Assembly: GCA_022579005.1 (NCBI GenBank)
Contig: MU401489.1
Span: forward strand, 1 to 64,000
Source of the DNA: Poronia punctata
Taxonomy: Eukaryota > Ascomycota > Sordariomycetes > Xylariales > Xylariaceae
Reading direction: 5' to 3'
Length of the DNA stretch: 64,000 nucleotides
Shown: piece by piece, positions 50,201 through 61,667 of the stretch
Numbering within the stretch: position 1 is the first letter of the stretch
Layout of the letters: each line of letters starts with the position of its first letter
Translations under genes and position numbers: made by a program
The notes under the pieces: model-generated
Seen by the model: only the letters and a program-made list of their open reading frames with translations
Databases searched by the model: none
What the model was told of the DNA's origin: nothing

Positions 50201-51963
50201 GTTGGGCACCCACAGCATGATGTTCATAATCTCCTCCTTGGTGATGAACACATCCCTGCGACACATCTTGTAAACACCAGCCAAGGTATCTTGGACAATA
50301 CCCATCAATGGACCGTTGCGCTGGGGTGAGACGATGTTCAGTGGCACCATGCACAGCTCCCTGATTTCAGCACGGGTCTCCTCCGTCTGGGGGACGTGAA
50401 GGTTCATCTCATCACCATCAAAATCGGCATTGTACGGCGATGTCACCGACAGGTTGAGTCTGAACGTCGAGTATGGCATCACCTTGACGCGGTGTCCCAT
50501 CATAGACTCTTTGTGCAGAGAGGGCTGACGATTGAAAATGATGTAGTCGCCGTCTTGGAGATGGCGTTCCACTTTCCAGCCATACTCCAACGAGATCTGG
50601 CCAGCACGCTTATGGTGTCGAAGATCAATTCGTGTGCCATCTGAGCGTACCACATATTTGGCGCCGGGATGCTCATTAGGCCCGTTCTGCACGAGTTTAT
50701 GCAGACGCGAGATATTATACGGCGTGACAGTCTCCGGGTAGGTCAAGGTCCGCGCGATGCTGCGGGGCACACCGACTTCATCCAAAGAAATGTTGGCATC
50801 GCCAGTAATAACCGTGCGGGCTGAGAAATCGACACGTTTTCCCATCAAATTTCCTCGGAGACGACCTTCCTTGCCCTTTAGGCGAGCCCTGATCGATTTG
50901 ACAGGGCGGCCGCTCTTCTGCAGAGCCTGAGGCTGACCCGCGATGTCATTGTCCATCAGGGTGGCTACGTGGTATTGCAGAAGCGCGTCGAATTCGTGGG
51001 CAATATGCCTAGCCGTGCCTTCTTGGATGGCCTGGCGGACATTGATATTGGCACGAATGACATCGCCCAGCTTGTATGTCAAATCGTCTTCGTTCCTCAT
51101 ACCTTGGCCTGTGCCATCCATAGAGATACTGGGTCGAACAGGAGGCGGTGGTACGGGCAAGACGGTAAGGATCATCCATTCGGGTCTGGCGTAATCTTTG
51201 TTCAAGCCCATGTCTCGGAGGTCCGAATCAGAAATATTCTTGAGAATAGTGAGAGCCTTCTCTGGCGTGATCTCGACTATGTTCTTTGACTTGTTGTTCT
51301 CTTCGTCCTTGTCGGTTGAGACGGCTTGGATTTTCAGAGCTCCCATTCGAATCTTGGGTTGAATGTTTCCACATCCACCGTGGCCGAATTGCTTGGGTTT
51401 GTTATGCGGCTCATACTCACGTTCGTCGTCCTTCGGCACAGTATTGCTACACTCCATTTTGGATTTGCAAACAGCCCAGACACGCTGGAAACGTGTCTTG
51501 GGATCGCGGGTGGCGACGGCTGCTGCAAACTCTGGGTCATCCTATGGTACGTGTATTAGCATCAAATTGGTTCTATTTGTTTCCAACACAAGAGCAGGTA
51601 ACTGACTCTATCTGCCTTGACTTTGCTGCAATTGGTGCAGACGATCTCGAGGATCTTCTTAACCTTCTTGATAAAGCCAGGATGATAGACGGGTTTCGCT
51701 AGCTCAATGTGCCCAAAATGTCCGGGGCATTCCGACATCCGCTCAAGGCATGTTGCACATTTGAACTGACGATCAACAGAGCCTAGACGCGGGTCGTTCA
51801 ATCCATTTTGACGCGGTTTGGTGCGCGTCTCGTCCATCGTTTCGGGGTACATGATGTGCGCCACACTCATGTTTTTTATCTCTTCGGGTGAGAGAAGACC
51901 AAATTGGATCTCCTCCACCGTCTTGAGAGGCGCATCTGAATGCTGGAAATGAAGGTTCGCCAT
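46568..51963 (-). CDS. rpb1: RNA polymerase II largest subunit RPB1
   Basis: Four exons on the minus strand: 51,963-51,607, 51,541-46,781, 46,713-46,649 and 46,592-46,568, giving 1735 aa. Exon 1 carries the clamp zinc site (Cys69, Cys72, Cys79, His82, then Cys109 and Cys112). The catalytic [12 protein letters not shown] motif, whose three Asp hold the active-site magnesium, is at about residues 490-500. The bridge-helix and trigger-loop regions follow ([16 protein letters not shown]). The CTD spans about residues 1543-1735 and is a degenerate set of YSPTSP units with spacers, not a uniform heptad array. The first donor is GTCAGT; the last two introns are 67 and 56 nt. The last has GTAAGT, GCTAAC and TTCACAG, and joins STSPK to YSPTSPKQ. 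RPB1 catalyses mRNA synthesis; its CTD recruits capping, COMPASS and 3' processing factors. Confidence 0.97.
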
Positions 51964-53076
51964 GATGGAGAAGTGTGTGAAGAGAATGAGTGGCAAATAG
52001 AGGGCAAGAATATGTTGATCTCGCGCTTATCAATCGTGCACTCGTCAATGTCCGGGAATGACTGTCGCAAAAGAATCGGGATGCGGATAAAACGAACGAG
52101 ATGCGTCGAGGGCGATGAGGGGCGAGAGATTTTTGGTGTTGGCCCTCTTGATGGCACTGAGGGTGCCGGCTAGGCAGGCCTCAAGGCCTCCGAAGAAAAA
52201 AGAATCACTCCCGGGCGCGCGGAGACTCGGCGGTCGCAAAGCGGGGTTTATACAAGCTTGACAGATTCGTAAATGCCGGGGACTCGCAGTAGTTATGTTG
52301 GCGCGATGCCCGACGCGTTGACTCCGGTAAATCGATGTGTATGTGGTGTTGTTGTAATGGTGAGGCGTCTGACGAGTAGACTGTATTTCCTTACTGAAGG
52401 GATGAGCAAAGAAGCCCGTAGAGCAGGGCGCCACTAAGCCAAATTCGGAGTGACTCAATTGCCGGAAAAATAGTTTCGCCACAATGAACAAAGGTACCAG
52501 AACCCAGTTAGTATTTTGTATGGAAGGTGGGTCAAGGTTCCTGCAACTTTGATTGGATCATCGACTTTGGGGTAAACGTTGAATGTATACCAGTAGGTTT
52601 TGCTTCTCCGTGTAAACTATCAACCATTAGGAATATATTTTCCATCTGATTCTAAAATTCATGTTTTAACTCTGCTCGTCACCATTGCCGTAAGTGCTCT
52701 ATTTCGAGAGTTGGTAACAGGGCACCTACTTGTACTCATGGAATGTATGTACCTAGTACATCTAGCAGCCCGTACGCCGCCTTAAGCCGCCTTAAGCAGG
52801 TTGTTGGGCAAGATACCGTCCATGTAATTATGGGTCCCTCACAGTACCTGCCAGTACCTAGGCACGCTACCTTAGGGTTAACTTGTACACGTACTGTACG
52901 AGTATCTTTGTATCTTATCCGCGAGTAGGTAACCTGTAAAAAGATGATGGCCTCAAGGAAATAAACACAAGCGATGAACCCCCAGATTTGGGCACATATT
53001 ACGCGATCATCGCAGACAAGGATGAACCATGTTCCATATGTAAAACCTTACTGTTATTTGTTTCTTGGTAAGGCGT
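51964..53076. other. Intergenic region between rpb1 promoter and swd1 3' end
   Basis: Both flanking genes are on the minus strand, so the part next to 51,964 is the rpb1 promoter and 5' untranslated region. The part near 53,076 is the swd1 3' region. The 148-codon minus frame at 52,045-52,491 has no recognisable motif and overlaps the rpb1 leader, so it is not called. TACGAGTA words occur near 52,900. Confidence 0.6.
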
Positions 53077-54581
53077 CTACTTCTTCTTAGCTCTCGCTCC
53101 TCTCGGAGCCGGCGCCTTCTTTGCCCCGCCCGGTTTGTCCTCTTCGCCGTCTTCGCCATCCTGACCCTCGCCTAAGCTTCTACGCCGCACGGTGCCGGTC
53201 GACACAGCCACAAACTCCTCCTCACTATCGCTCGCGCCCAAGTTATACAAGACCGGCATACGGAAGCCCCTCCCGCCGAGGTCTTCCTCGTACCCTTTCC
53301 CAGAGTCCATCGCCAGAACGTCGATATCTTCGTCCTCAGCATCTAATCTCCTCTTGTTGATTTCTTCTTGTGGATGGATGTCGAATTCATCCTCTCGCTC
53401 GATATACTCCACATTCTCTTCCACTTCCACGAAGTCGGGCGCTAGTGCAGACCAGCGCTGAGGACTCGTCACCGACCATATGTAGATTCGTCCGGTTTCT
53501 AGGCCGCATGCCGCAAGGATAGCCCGGTGTGGGTGCCATTCTATAACTCCCTGTTCTTCCTTGGGCCCTTCCAGCATCCTCACCAAACTCCCATGATTTC
53601 GCTCCCATATATACAGTTCGTGATTGTTGTATGTGGATGCCGCGACGTACTCCCCCGTCGCACTGAACGTAACGTGGTTCCATGAGAGCCTATTGACCAC
53701 GTCCTGGAACTTGTGCTCCAATGGCATTTGTATCGTGTCCGGGTCTAGGTTATCAGCTGAGAGGTTTGGTACATGGAAGGTTCTGATGATCCTATCTTGG
53801 GAATTAACCAGCAATTCTCTGCCTGAGCCTGCCAGCCTAAGAGTGGTCACAACAGAGCTGCAAATCTTCTCGGACCATATAATTTCGTGTGTGTTTGGGT
53901 CTATAATGTTGAGGCGGCCCTTGTTAGTGCCAGCTAGTATATGGTCACCCGTCACCGTCCAAACAGTAGCCGTAGTCATCTGTCGTGCGTCTTCCTTCGC
54001 CTGCTTCTCTTTCGTAGCCGCGTCGGCGTCGGTATTCGTGCGTTTAGGTGCCGATGGTAGTGTGTGTTTTATATCGTGGGAACCGCTCAAGTCGACCAGC
54101 GACGGGGCTTCGTCGAATATCGAAGCAACAAACAGCTCACTAAACCACCGGGTGTTAGTGCTATATCCTTTGGGTGGGCAGGGGCAATGGGGAGGCCCTA
54201 TTCGCACCATGGAATGCCTTACTGGTTCCACGGATTCAATTCGGCCGTGTATATGGGAGCTCGAAAGCGAACTTCGCGATACCTCGTGCCATCCTGCAAG
54301 TCCCATAACACTACTCTCCAACCCTGGCAAGCCGACAGAAGGTAACGACCGCATCTCGACCAGCTTAATGATGTGATAGCCGCTCTATGGCCCCTCAGTT
54401 TCTGCGCGACGCCCATCGTCTCCAAATCCCACACCACGACGGTGCCATCGACGCGCCCTGAGGCGAGGTAGTCGCCTTTACGGTTGAAACGCAGACATGT
54501 GGTATGGCCTGAACGAATAGTATTGGTTATATTCTCAGGGTAATCCTGGAGCAGGTAATCATCTGAGAGCAATAAATTCAT
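53077..54581 (-). CDS. swd1: COMPASS complex WD40 subunit SWD1 (RBBP5 homologue)
   Basis: Exon 1 is 54,581-54,223 and exon 2 is 54,139-53,077, giving 473 aa. The start MNLLLSDDYLLQDYPENI and the first propeller blades (RFNRKGDYLASGRVDGTVVV, SLSWSRCGRYLLSACQGW) are typical of Swd1/RBBP5. Splicing at GTAAGG, with an ACTAAC branch site and TTTAG acceptor, restores LNPWNHELFVASIFDE, a conserved junction. Later blades include WSEKICSSVV and LYIWERNHGSL. The C-terminal tail is acidic, then Lys/Arg-rich (residues about 400-473), as in RBBP5 tails. Swd1 is a core scaffold of the Set1/COMPASS H3K4 methyltransferase, recruited to elongating Pol II in the nucleus. It is divergent from thg1, whose ATG lies 458 bp away. 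Confidence 0.95.
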
Positions 54582-55038
54582 ATCGATGTTTTCATGATAT
54601 TAATTAAAGTAGTGACTCGCACGTACTTCAATAATCGTCAAGGAATAGATGCCGCTTGGAAGTTGATCGATCAATTCGGTGCTAAAAGTAGCACCTGTAG
54701 CCTTGCATGCCTAGCTGCACTAGTAGAGCCCCTGGGATCTCAACGCGGCCGGGGGTGACCCCGCCAAAACCCCCACTATGAAGTGTGAATTTGGTAATAT
54801 GTGCGAGAAGGTAGGGCGACGGACGTACAGACGCAGGGGGTTTTATTACCAGTTGACTTAGTCATAATATGGACCGGATAGGTCATGACCTTTTATGTAA
54901 ATACTACTGAAGCCAGTATAGATCCTCACATATTAGGTCAAGATACCGTGTCTGCGTGTGTCCATGTCCAGGTTTACACTTTCCTCCCCATCTACAGTCA
55001 GGTTCTGAAGATATTAGCCGGAGAGCAACAGAGGAGTG
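54582..55038. promoter_or_regulatory. Shared divergent promoter, swd1 / thg1
   Basis: The 457 bp between the two start codons must hold both promoters. It contains no long open frame. No TATA box is obvious in a good position for either gene, which fits housekeeping promoters. This is an inference from gene arrangement. Confidence 0.55.
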
Positions 55039-56318
55039 ATGGCCAATTCCCGGTGAGTATAAGTTGATTCGGGGCAAGGAGAGCACAAGGTTAACATGTG
55101 TATGGACACCTAGCTTCGAGTATGTGAAGCAGTTCGAGCAGAGTGACCACCTACTACCCAATACCTGGATAGTCGTCAGGGTCGATGGTCGGGGATTTAG
55201 CAAGTAACTCTCCCCCCTAAATCTATTTACGTCGGGGACATACAAAAGTCTCATACGATTTGGCAGATTATGTGCCAAATACAAGTTCGAGAAGCCCAAC
55301 GACAAGCGAGCCCTAGATCTCATGAATGCCGCTGCCAAGGCCGTCGTGTCAGAAATACCCGACATAACCATCGCATATGGAGTTAGCGATGAATACAGGT
55401 CAGAGTGACAAAGTGCTCGCGGTCGGAAGACCTTGACTGATAGTTCCACAGTTTTGTCTTGCATAAGACGAGTACACTATTCGAAAGAAGAGCAAGGTAA
55501 TCAAAGACGCCAGCATAAAGTGGCCGAAGATAGAGCATTTCGTTAACGGAAGGGGTAGCAAGCTTATCACGACTATATCATCGACTTTTACGGCTTATTA
55601 CGTCCACCTATGGTCATCGTACTTCCCGGATGCACCCTTATCGGCGCCTCTTCCGAGTTTCGACGGGCGCGCTGTATGCTATCCGAGCGTACAGAACTTG
55701 CGAGATTACATGAGTTGGCGGCAAGTTGACTGTGTGTCAAAACCTGTCCTCAAACCCCTTGCACTGATACGCATATTAACAAGCAGCAGGTCATATTAAT
55801 AATCTCTATAACACGACTTTCTGGTCGTTAATACAGCTTGGCGGTTTGGACGCGAAAGAAGCTGAGAAACTCCTCGCTGTGCGTATCCCCCCTTTTTGCA
55901 GAGGGTGGTGTACTAACAGAACACATCAGGGGACGTTCTCCGCAGACAAGAATGAGATTTTGTTCTCTAAATTCAAGATAAACTACAACAATGAGCCCGA
56001 GATATACAAGAAGGGCAGCGTAGTTTTCCGCGATGTAAGCCACGCTCAACACGATAGGATCCTATTGATACGGAGGCTCGCTTGCTTACATGTCACCAGT
56101 ACGAACTCGTGGAACCAGGTAGCGACCAGGTCGCGGATACGATAGACGACCTAGCAGAACCGCTCAAGCAGTCCAAGACACAGGACGAGAATGATAGGAA
56201 GCGGCGGAATAAGGCCCGCGTAGTGGTTGAGCATTTAGACATCATTAAGGATGATTTCTGGGATAGGCGGCCGTGGCTTCTGTCAAATAAGCCGGGCAAG
56301 GTCCCCAAGCAGACATGA
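55039..56318 (+). CDS. thg1: tRNA(His) guanylyltransferase THG1
   Basis: Eight exons: 55,039-55,052, 55,114-55,203, 55,267-55,398, 55,452-55,496, 55,559-55,731, 55,790-55,878, 55,930-56,034 and 56,100-56,318; 288 aa, the usual family size. All seven introns (50-66 nt) have GT..AG ends, and every junction keeps the family sequence. Asp29 in RVDGRGF and Asp76-Glu77 in GVSDEYS sit at the positions of the metal-binding catalytic residues. Other motifs are [37 protein letters not shown] and NTTFW. Thg1 adds the extra 5' guanosine (G-1) to tRNA-His by 3'-5' polymerisation, needed for histidyl-tRNA synthetase recognition. The first exon has only 14 coding bases (MANS plus two bases), so gene finders may miss this start. 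It converges on tma23 with 140 bp between stops. Confidence 0.95.
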
Positions 56319-56458
56319 TAAGAGCCATAAAGGTATCCTCTTAAGCGCGATCTCGGTGCCTGTCGCACAAATGCCTCTCTTGCTTCCCTGTCGCAGGGAT
56401 GGCACTTCACCCTGCGTGATGTGATATATGTGCTTTGGGAATAACATATCCACTTCAC

Positions 56459-57112
56459 TCATCCCTTGGCCGCTCTCCGCCGCCGTTTCTCTTCTTTCCG
56501 CTTCCTTCTCGCATTCCGCCGCGCCCTCCGCTCCTCTTTCGTTTCACCAGCCTTGAGTTTCTCTTTCACCGCTTGCCTTTCAGCCTTCTTAGCCTTTTTC
56601 TTCTCAACCTTCTCAGCCGCCCTCCTCTTCGCCTCTTTCTCAGCCTTCCTCAACCTCCTCGCCTCCCTCCTTGCCCTCCTCTCTTCCTTCGTCTCCCCAG
56701 ACTCCGCCACCGCCAGCGGCGTACCAGCGCCGCTATCAGGCGGTGTAGGTAACGAAGCAGCAGCCGAACAGAGCGAACCTTCTATCACGCCGCCGCGCAC
56801 AAACGATGTGTAGAGACCCCTAGCTCCCGTATATTTCGTAGCGGCATTGCGCGCCGTGATCTTCTCGAGCGCGCCGCCCTTTAGTGTCTGTTTCATGGTC
56901 CCGCTCTTCATGTCGATGCCCTTGAGGGCCTGGTCAAAGGCGTTCATCCACCATGCTTCTTGCCTGTGGTCTTTTTTGCTGCCCAGGCCGGCGCCGTCTT
57001 GGTTGCGCTTTACGAGGATGTGGTGTGTTAGCCCGTTGCTGTCGCTCGTCGGGTGGAGGGAGTGCCCGGTCCCCCGCCAGCCCTGGGCGGTTAGGAGGGC
57101 GTGGGCGTTCAT
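56459..57112 (-). CDS. tma23: Nucleolar G-patch protein TMA23-like
   Basis: This intronless minus-strand gene encodes 217 aa. The N terminus MNAHALLTAQGWRGTGHSLH is a G-patch-like segment typical of Tma23. HHILVKRNQDGAGLGSKKDH and EAWWMNAFDQALKGID follow, also characteristic. The C-terminal third (about residues 135-217) is a Lys/Arg/Glu/Ala-rich charged helix or coiled coil with repeated TKEERRARR motifs, fitting nucleolar RNA binding. Yeast Tma23 associates with ribosomes and pre-ribosomes and acts in small-subunit biogenesis. The start at 57,112 is the natural ATG. The second TKEERRARRxARR block looks like an internal duplication. The (GT)n run just upstream (57,128-57,143) lies in the leader. 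Confidence 0.88.
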   Translation of the reverse strand: MNAHALLTAQGWRGTGHSLHPTSDSNGLTHHILVKRNQDGAGLGSKKDHRQEAWWMNAFDQALKGIDMKSGTMKQTLKGGALEKITARNAATKYTGARGLYTSFVRGGVIEGSLCSAAASLPTPPDSGAGTPLAVAESGETKEERRARREARRLRKAEKEAKRRAAEKVEKKKAKKAERQAVKEKLKAGETKEERRARRNARRKRKEEKRRRRAAKG

Positions 57113-57862
57113 GGTTCGCGCGGGGTTTTTGTGTGTGTGTGTGTCGATGGATGGAGAGGATATCGGTATGCGCCTTTTAATTATACGTAGATGGAAATTA
57201 CTTGAGCATGGCTTCTTTTGCAGGAATCGTTATTGCTACGTTCGTTGAGAATGGGATAGTTGCGATGCTGAATTGAAATTTTAGTGGGGTCATACGGCCC
57301 AGAGAACGCTAGGCCAGGAACACCTCAGAACAGCCATGATCCCACTTTATCTGCATACTTGATGCATGTATCCCTTATAGTACATGCGTGTAAACGTCTC
57401 CAGCGTCAAGATTATCCGTTGGATTTTGGATCTTGAGGTCCCTTGCTAAGAACATCACACCGTCAACATACAACGGCCAATGTTTCCTTATGTTATGTTT
57501 TCAGTCACGACATTGTCCTTCTTATAATCTATGTAATTATGTGTTCTTAACAAGAATATGGGTCGGCGACGTATCATATGGTGCTCCGCGGACTCGGCAA
57601 CCAAAGAAACTAACCTCCCTAGTTTTTGGTACAGGATATGAGCGAATGAATTCATATCTTGATACCTACGAGTAGGAATAACCACCAAAAGCCTGTGCGC
57701 CTGCTCATGTGCGAGTGCCTATAGGTCAAGGCAGCGGCAAAATCCGTAGAAACAACCGAATCCAGTTCCTTGGTAGTACTCCCTTACTCCCAAATTCCCA
57801 ATGGACACACCAACTCCAACAAACCAGACTCCGTCCCGTGCCAAATTAATTTCAAGCTTGGA
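57113..57862. other. Intergenic region upstream of tma23
   Basis: It holds the tma23 promoter (minus) and the 3' end of the next minus-strand gene. No gene is visible; the short frames here lack motifs. One TACGAGTA word occurs at about 57,667. Confidence 0.6.
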
Positions 57863-59519
57863 TTAAAACACCGTCACAGCACTCACGTAGCCGTTCTTCA
57901 GCACCTCAAAAACCAATCCAGGAAAGCCATACAATGTTGTAGTTGACTCGTTGCCGCCCAGCTTCTTAGCGGCCGCGTTCGTGCTGCTGTCTTCCCAACC
58001 TCCGAGGAACTCGCAGCTACTCCCAGGACTATCACCCCATCCACGGTTCAGGACCATACCCCTTTGCCGTTTTCCGTTGGTGTTGTCCTCGGAAGCATAT
58101 ACACTCTTCCATTCTTCCCGGAGCCGCTCTTCTATCTCGTCAAACGGGGTTTCCGAATCGACGTCGTCCAACCCCGGCTTAGCGAGATATGAAATCTCCC
58201 ATCGCGATCGACGGTGCCGGTTGAAGGGATACGAGCCTGGAATGTTGGCATGTAAGGTCACCTTAGTGGCCACTAGTTGGTCCTGGTTGAAATCCTTGAA
58301 TTGCCTTGCCCCAGGTAGCTGATCCGCGGGAATATCCGCCTGCGATGGAGGCGTGCGCGAGGGCTGCTGGCGGGTTGATATCAAAATGTCAAACCCGAGA
58401 TAGAAGTAGTTATAGAAACACTCCCCAGAAGAGAGGCCCGCCGGCTCATCTTCAGCCGCCTCCTCGTCCGAATCATCGGACCCCGTCGGAACCGAAGAAA
58501 GGTCGGTATCAGTGAGATCATCGGGGCGTTTATAGTCGGCCCCGCTTGACCTTGATCTACTATGGCTCGCTGTCCGGGTCTTGTGAATGTACATACGTTG
58601 ATCATTCTTACGGTAGATAGCATCCGGGGGACCTAGCTCGGCGACTAGCTCTTGCGGAGTCGTCTCTCCCAAGTTTATCCACACAAAGGAATTCGTCCAT
58701 TTCTTGTATAGCTGGAGTATTCCTCGTCCATGGATCTTGACGAGAGATATCTCATCTGGCACGACTTCTTTGCTCTTACTGAATGGGTGTGCCGACTTAA
58801 CACTAGGGAGAACTTCCGTCCAGAGATGCTCCCTTGCCTGCGCCCACGATTTCCCACTGAAAACGGCTACAGAGGTCGCTGTTTGGCTTTCAGGGTGCGA
58901 TAACAATGACACCACATCTTTATCAGGCGAATATGCCGATGCGGATAGCGGGAACGAGAAAGCAACACCCGGATACGACAGAATGTATGTACCTAGCTGG
59001 CCGGGACTATTGCTTTGCGGGGGTATGTATTCGCCCGCGTATGTTGGACCGAAGAGCCGGTGGTAGACGTTCTTGAAGGCCGGCCCTCGGGCAGCCTCCC
59101 CGCCCCCTTTAGTTTGTCCGCTGGGCGGTTTCGCGATATCTTTCTCTTGGTAAGAGATTCGGTTCTTGGTGAAATCGAGAACTTCAATGAGCCGAAGTCG
59201 CTGTTCTGCGCCGTCGAATTGCAGTCGTATGCCATTGGCGGGGAGGATAACGATTACGGGTTTGCTAACGGGTTGTGTGTCGGAATAGGCTATGTCAAGC
59301 TTGGGGAAGCGCTGAGGCTCGGCTTTGAGTCTTGTGAGAATATCATGCAGTGATGCGCCCAGTACTACAGGTAGAACGGTTTAGTATCGATCGTCATTAC
59401 TTCATCTAAGCCCATTCCCAAGGAAGAGGGCGCCCCGCGGGGTACAGGGGAGAGGGCTTGTACATACTTAAGAAGCCTAGCCCGGTATTGGGGTACAAGG
59501 CGGCAGTGAATAGAGACAT
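57863..59519 (-). CDS. PHAF1 / UPF0183 family protein
   Basis: Exon 1 is 59,519-59,468 and exon 2 is 59,364-57,863, giving 517 aa. It begins MSLFTAALYPNTGLGFLILG and continues SLHDILTRLKAEPQRFPKLD, the hallmark opening of the UPF0183 family (human C16orf70/PHAF1). A 103-nt intron (GTATGT donor, CTGTAG acceptor) lies after codon 17. Later motifs include GRGILQLYKKWTNSFVWINL, ELGPPDAIYRKND, YNYFYLGFDILIS and the final YGFPGLVFEVLKNG. A disordered acidic insert (DDSDEEAAEDEP) divides the domain, and another Gly-rich insert (TKGGGEAARG) follows the first 110 residues. The animal homologue binds phagophore membranes with BCAS3; the fungal role is not established. Family call firm, function inferred. 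Confidence 0.9.
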
Positions 59520-60275
59520 GGCGCGCTCTCGTCAAAACCGTGTCTAGAAGAAGTCGGTAAAATACATCGGTTTCAAAAGAATGAAAGAAAGATGTGAGCT
59601 ACCAAGAATGGGTAGAATATATAGCTCCAAGAGGTTCTCAGCGCGGCCATGGAAGTGGCAGAGTATCACATGTGCTATTTAGTGAAGCCTGACCGGCATT
59701 GACTGTGGTAGGCAGTACTTATGAGATCACCTGCGACTGCGTACACGTACCCTACTGATGGGCCCGGTGTCGGTTCTTACCTTTAGCTGCGACTTCGTCA
59801 TAAACGGACTAGTATATATATCCATCTAGTCTAGATTGTCTTGGCATATACCCGATTTGGGGGGGGGAGGGGGCCTTTACTAGTGGGCTGTTAAGGGTGG
59901 ACCCCTAGTTCTCATACCGTGCCTCCCGTGCCTGCTCAGAATGACATGCGCTCATGTGGGATGACACTCACTTTTGCCAGATAGATCTGTTTGGTTAACA
60001 TGAGCATACCTGGATACTAACTCGCACTATCTGGAAACAAACCATCACAATAAATTAAACCGGGTACGTATATGTATTCTGATGAAAGCATTATATATCT
60101 CCTCCTGGTGCTCCTGATACACCGACCTACAGAGGAGGGGACCTGAAGAGATACACGCATCCGGAGGTAACAGACGGTGATATACTTTGCTTTCTGTGTA
60201 TTAAAGTGTATTAGAATTTAGCGCAATGGCCTTGCGTATGGCTAAAATCTTGAGCACATTCGGCAATGCTTCTAG
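59520..60275. other. Intergenic region between PHAF1-like promoter and M20 gene 3' end
   Basis: No coding sequence is visible. A TATATATA-like element lies near 59,812-59,822 and a 15-base G-rich run near 59,861-59,873. Confidence 0.6.
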
Positions 60276-61667
60276 TCAGCCCGCACGTCGAAGCTTTTCA
60301 TCGAAAAATGTCAGAGCAGCGACGCATAGTGCGTGGACGCCGGTTTGCAACGTGGGGTGAATTGTCGGAGCAAACCTGGCTGTGTGATTAGCAGGGATGT
60401 CATCAATTCTTCCTTCATTCAACTTTTGATCCCATAGTGTCTCGTCGATTCCTCCCCAATGCCAGAACGCGCTTGGCCTACCCTGCGACGTTGCCAGCAC
60501 CGAGAAGTCCTCCGCAATGGTAGTGGTAGGTATGTCGGGGTCAAAGCTGCCTTGGAAATGCTCGTCGAAGCTCTTTGCCAGTGTCTTCGCCATCCACTCG
60601 TCGTTCACAGTGTTCGGCAGGTGCCGTGTTATCCTGAAGGCAGGCGCGATAGTCGAGCCGCTTGCTTCGCATTCGGCCTTGACAATCCGTCTGATGGAGG
60701 CTAAGAGCTTCACACGGGTCTCGGGCTTTACGCTACGTATATCGACGCCTATCTCCGCCGTGTCGGCTATGACGTTCTCCGTCTGGCCGGCCTGCAAGCT
60801 TCCCACCGTCAGGACCGAGATGTCGTTGGGGTGAATCTCTCTGCTGACGACACTCTGGAGGCGTACTACCACATGGGCGGCCATGACTACGGGGTCGATT
60901 GTCCGATGTGGCTGGGGTCGAAGCATGTCAACTTAAATCCGACAAACTTTGGTTTCCTACGTGATGTATAGGAATTGCCAGCCATCAAAACTCACTTGTG
61001 ACCCATGACCGCCCACGCCGAAAAGCGTAATCTTCATACTGTCAGCTGCCGCCATAATCGTCCCCAGCTTCGACCCTACACTTCCAGCCCGCATTGCCAT
61101 TACGTGCTGGCCGAGCAGGAAGTCTGGGACGGGAATTTTATGCCTGTCGTACAGCCCATCTTCTACCATTGCCCTCGCTCCCGTACCGCGCTCCTCGGCG
61201 GGTTGGAACAGTACGATTAATGTGCCGCTCCACGCATGCTTCAGCTTGACAAGTGTTTCGGCCGCGGCGAGTAGACATGTCATGTGCATGTCGTGGCCGC
61301 AGGCGTGCATCACCGGCCTCACAACGCCCTCGGCATCGGCCATAGTGACGGTACTGGCGTATGGGAGGCCAGTGGCCTCTAGGATTGGGAGTCCGTCCAT
61401 ATCGGCACGTAAGAGTATGGTTCTCCCTGGTCCATTGTGCAGAACGCCGGCCAAACCATGTCCGCCAATATTGGTTGTAATGTTGAATTCCTGGAGTTGC
61501 GACAGTTGTTGCACGACCTTCTTTGCTGTCTCGACCTCGAGGTTTGATAACTCTGGGTGTTGATGGAAGTGTTTATAGAGGGCCTCGTACTTTTCGAGGT
61601 CTACTGGTGCTGCTTGGAGCAGATCCGCCAGTGATGCAGATGCAGTGCCTAGGCGAGTAGAGGCCAT
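60276..61667 (-). CDS. Peptidase M20 family amidohydrolase
   Basis: Exon 1 is 61,667-60,996 and exon 2 is 60,911-60,276, giving 435 aa. The 84-nt intron (GTGAGT..CCCCAG) joins GGHGSQ to PHRTIDPVV, restoring the dimerisation-domain motif GHGSxPHRTxDPV. Metal and catalytic motifs are RADMDGLP (about residues 88-94), HACGHDMHM (121-129), QPAEERGTGA (155-164) and LGQHVMAM. The layout matches the amidohydrolase/aminoacylase branch of M20 (hippurate hydrolase, IAA-amino acid hydrolase types), binuclear metalloenzymes that cleave N-acyl amino acids. The actual substrate cannot be told. No signal peptide is evident, so it is likely cytosolic. An upstream in-frame extension begins with TTG, so the ATG at 61,667 is used. 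Confidence 0.92.

Noticed and set aside
52045..52491. 148-codon minus frame upstream of rpb1
   Set aside because: It has no recognisable motif, overlaps the rpb1 leader, and the composition explains the open frame.
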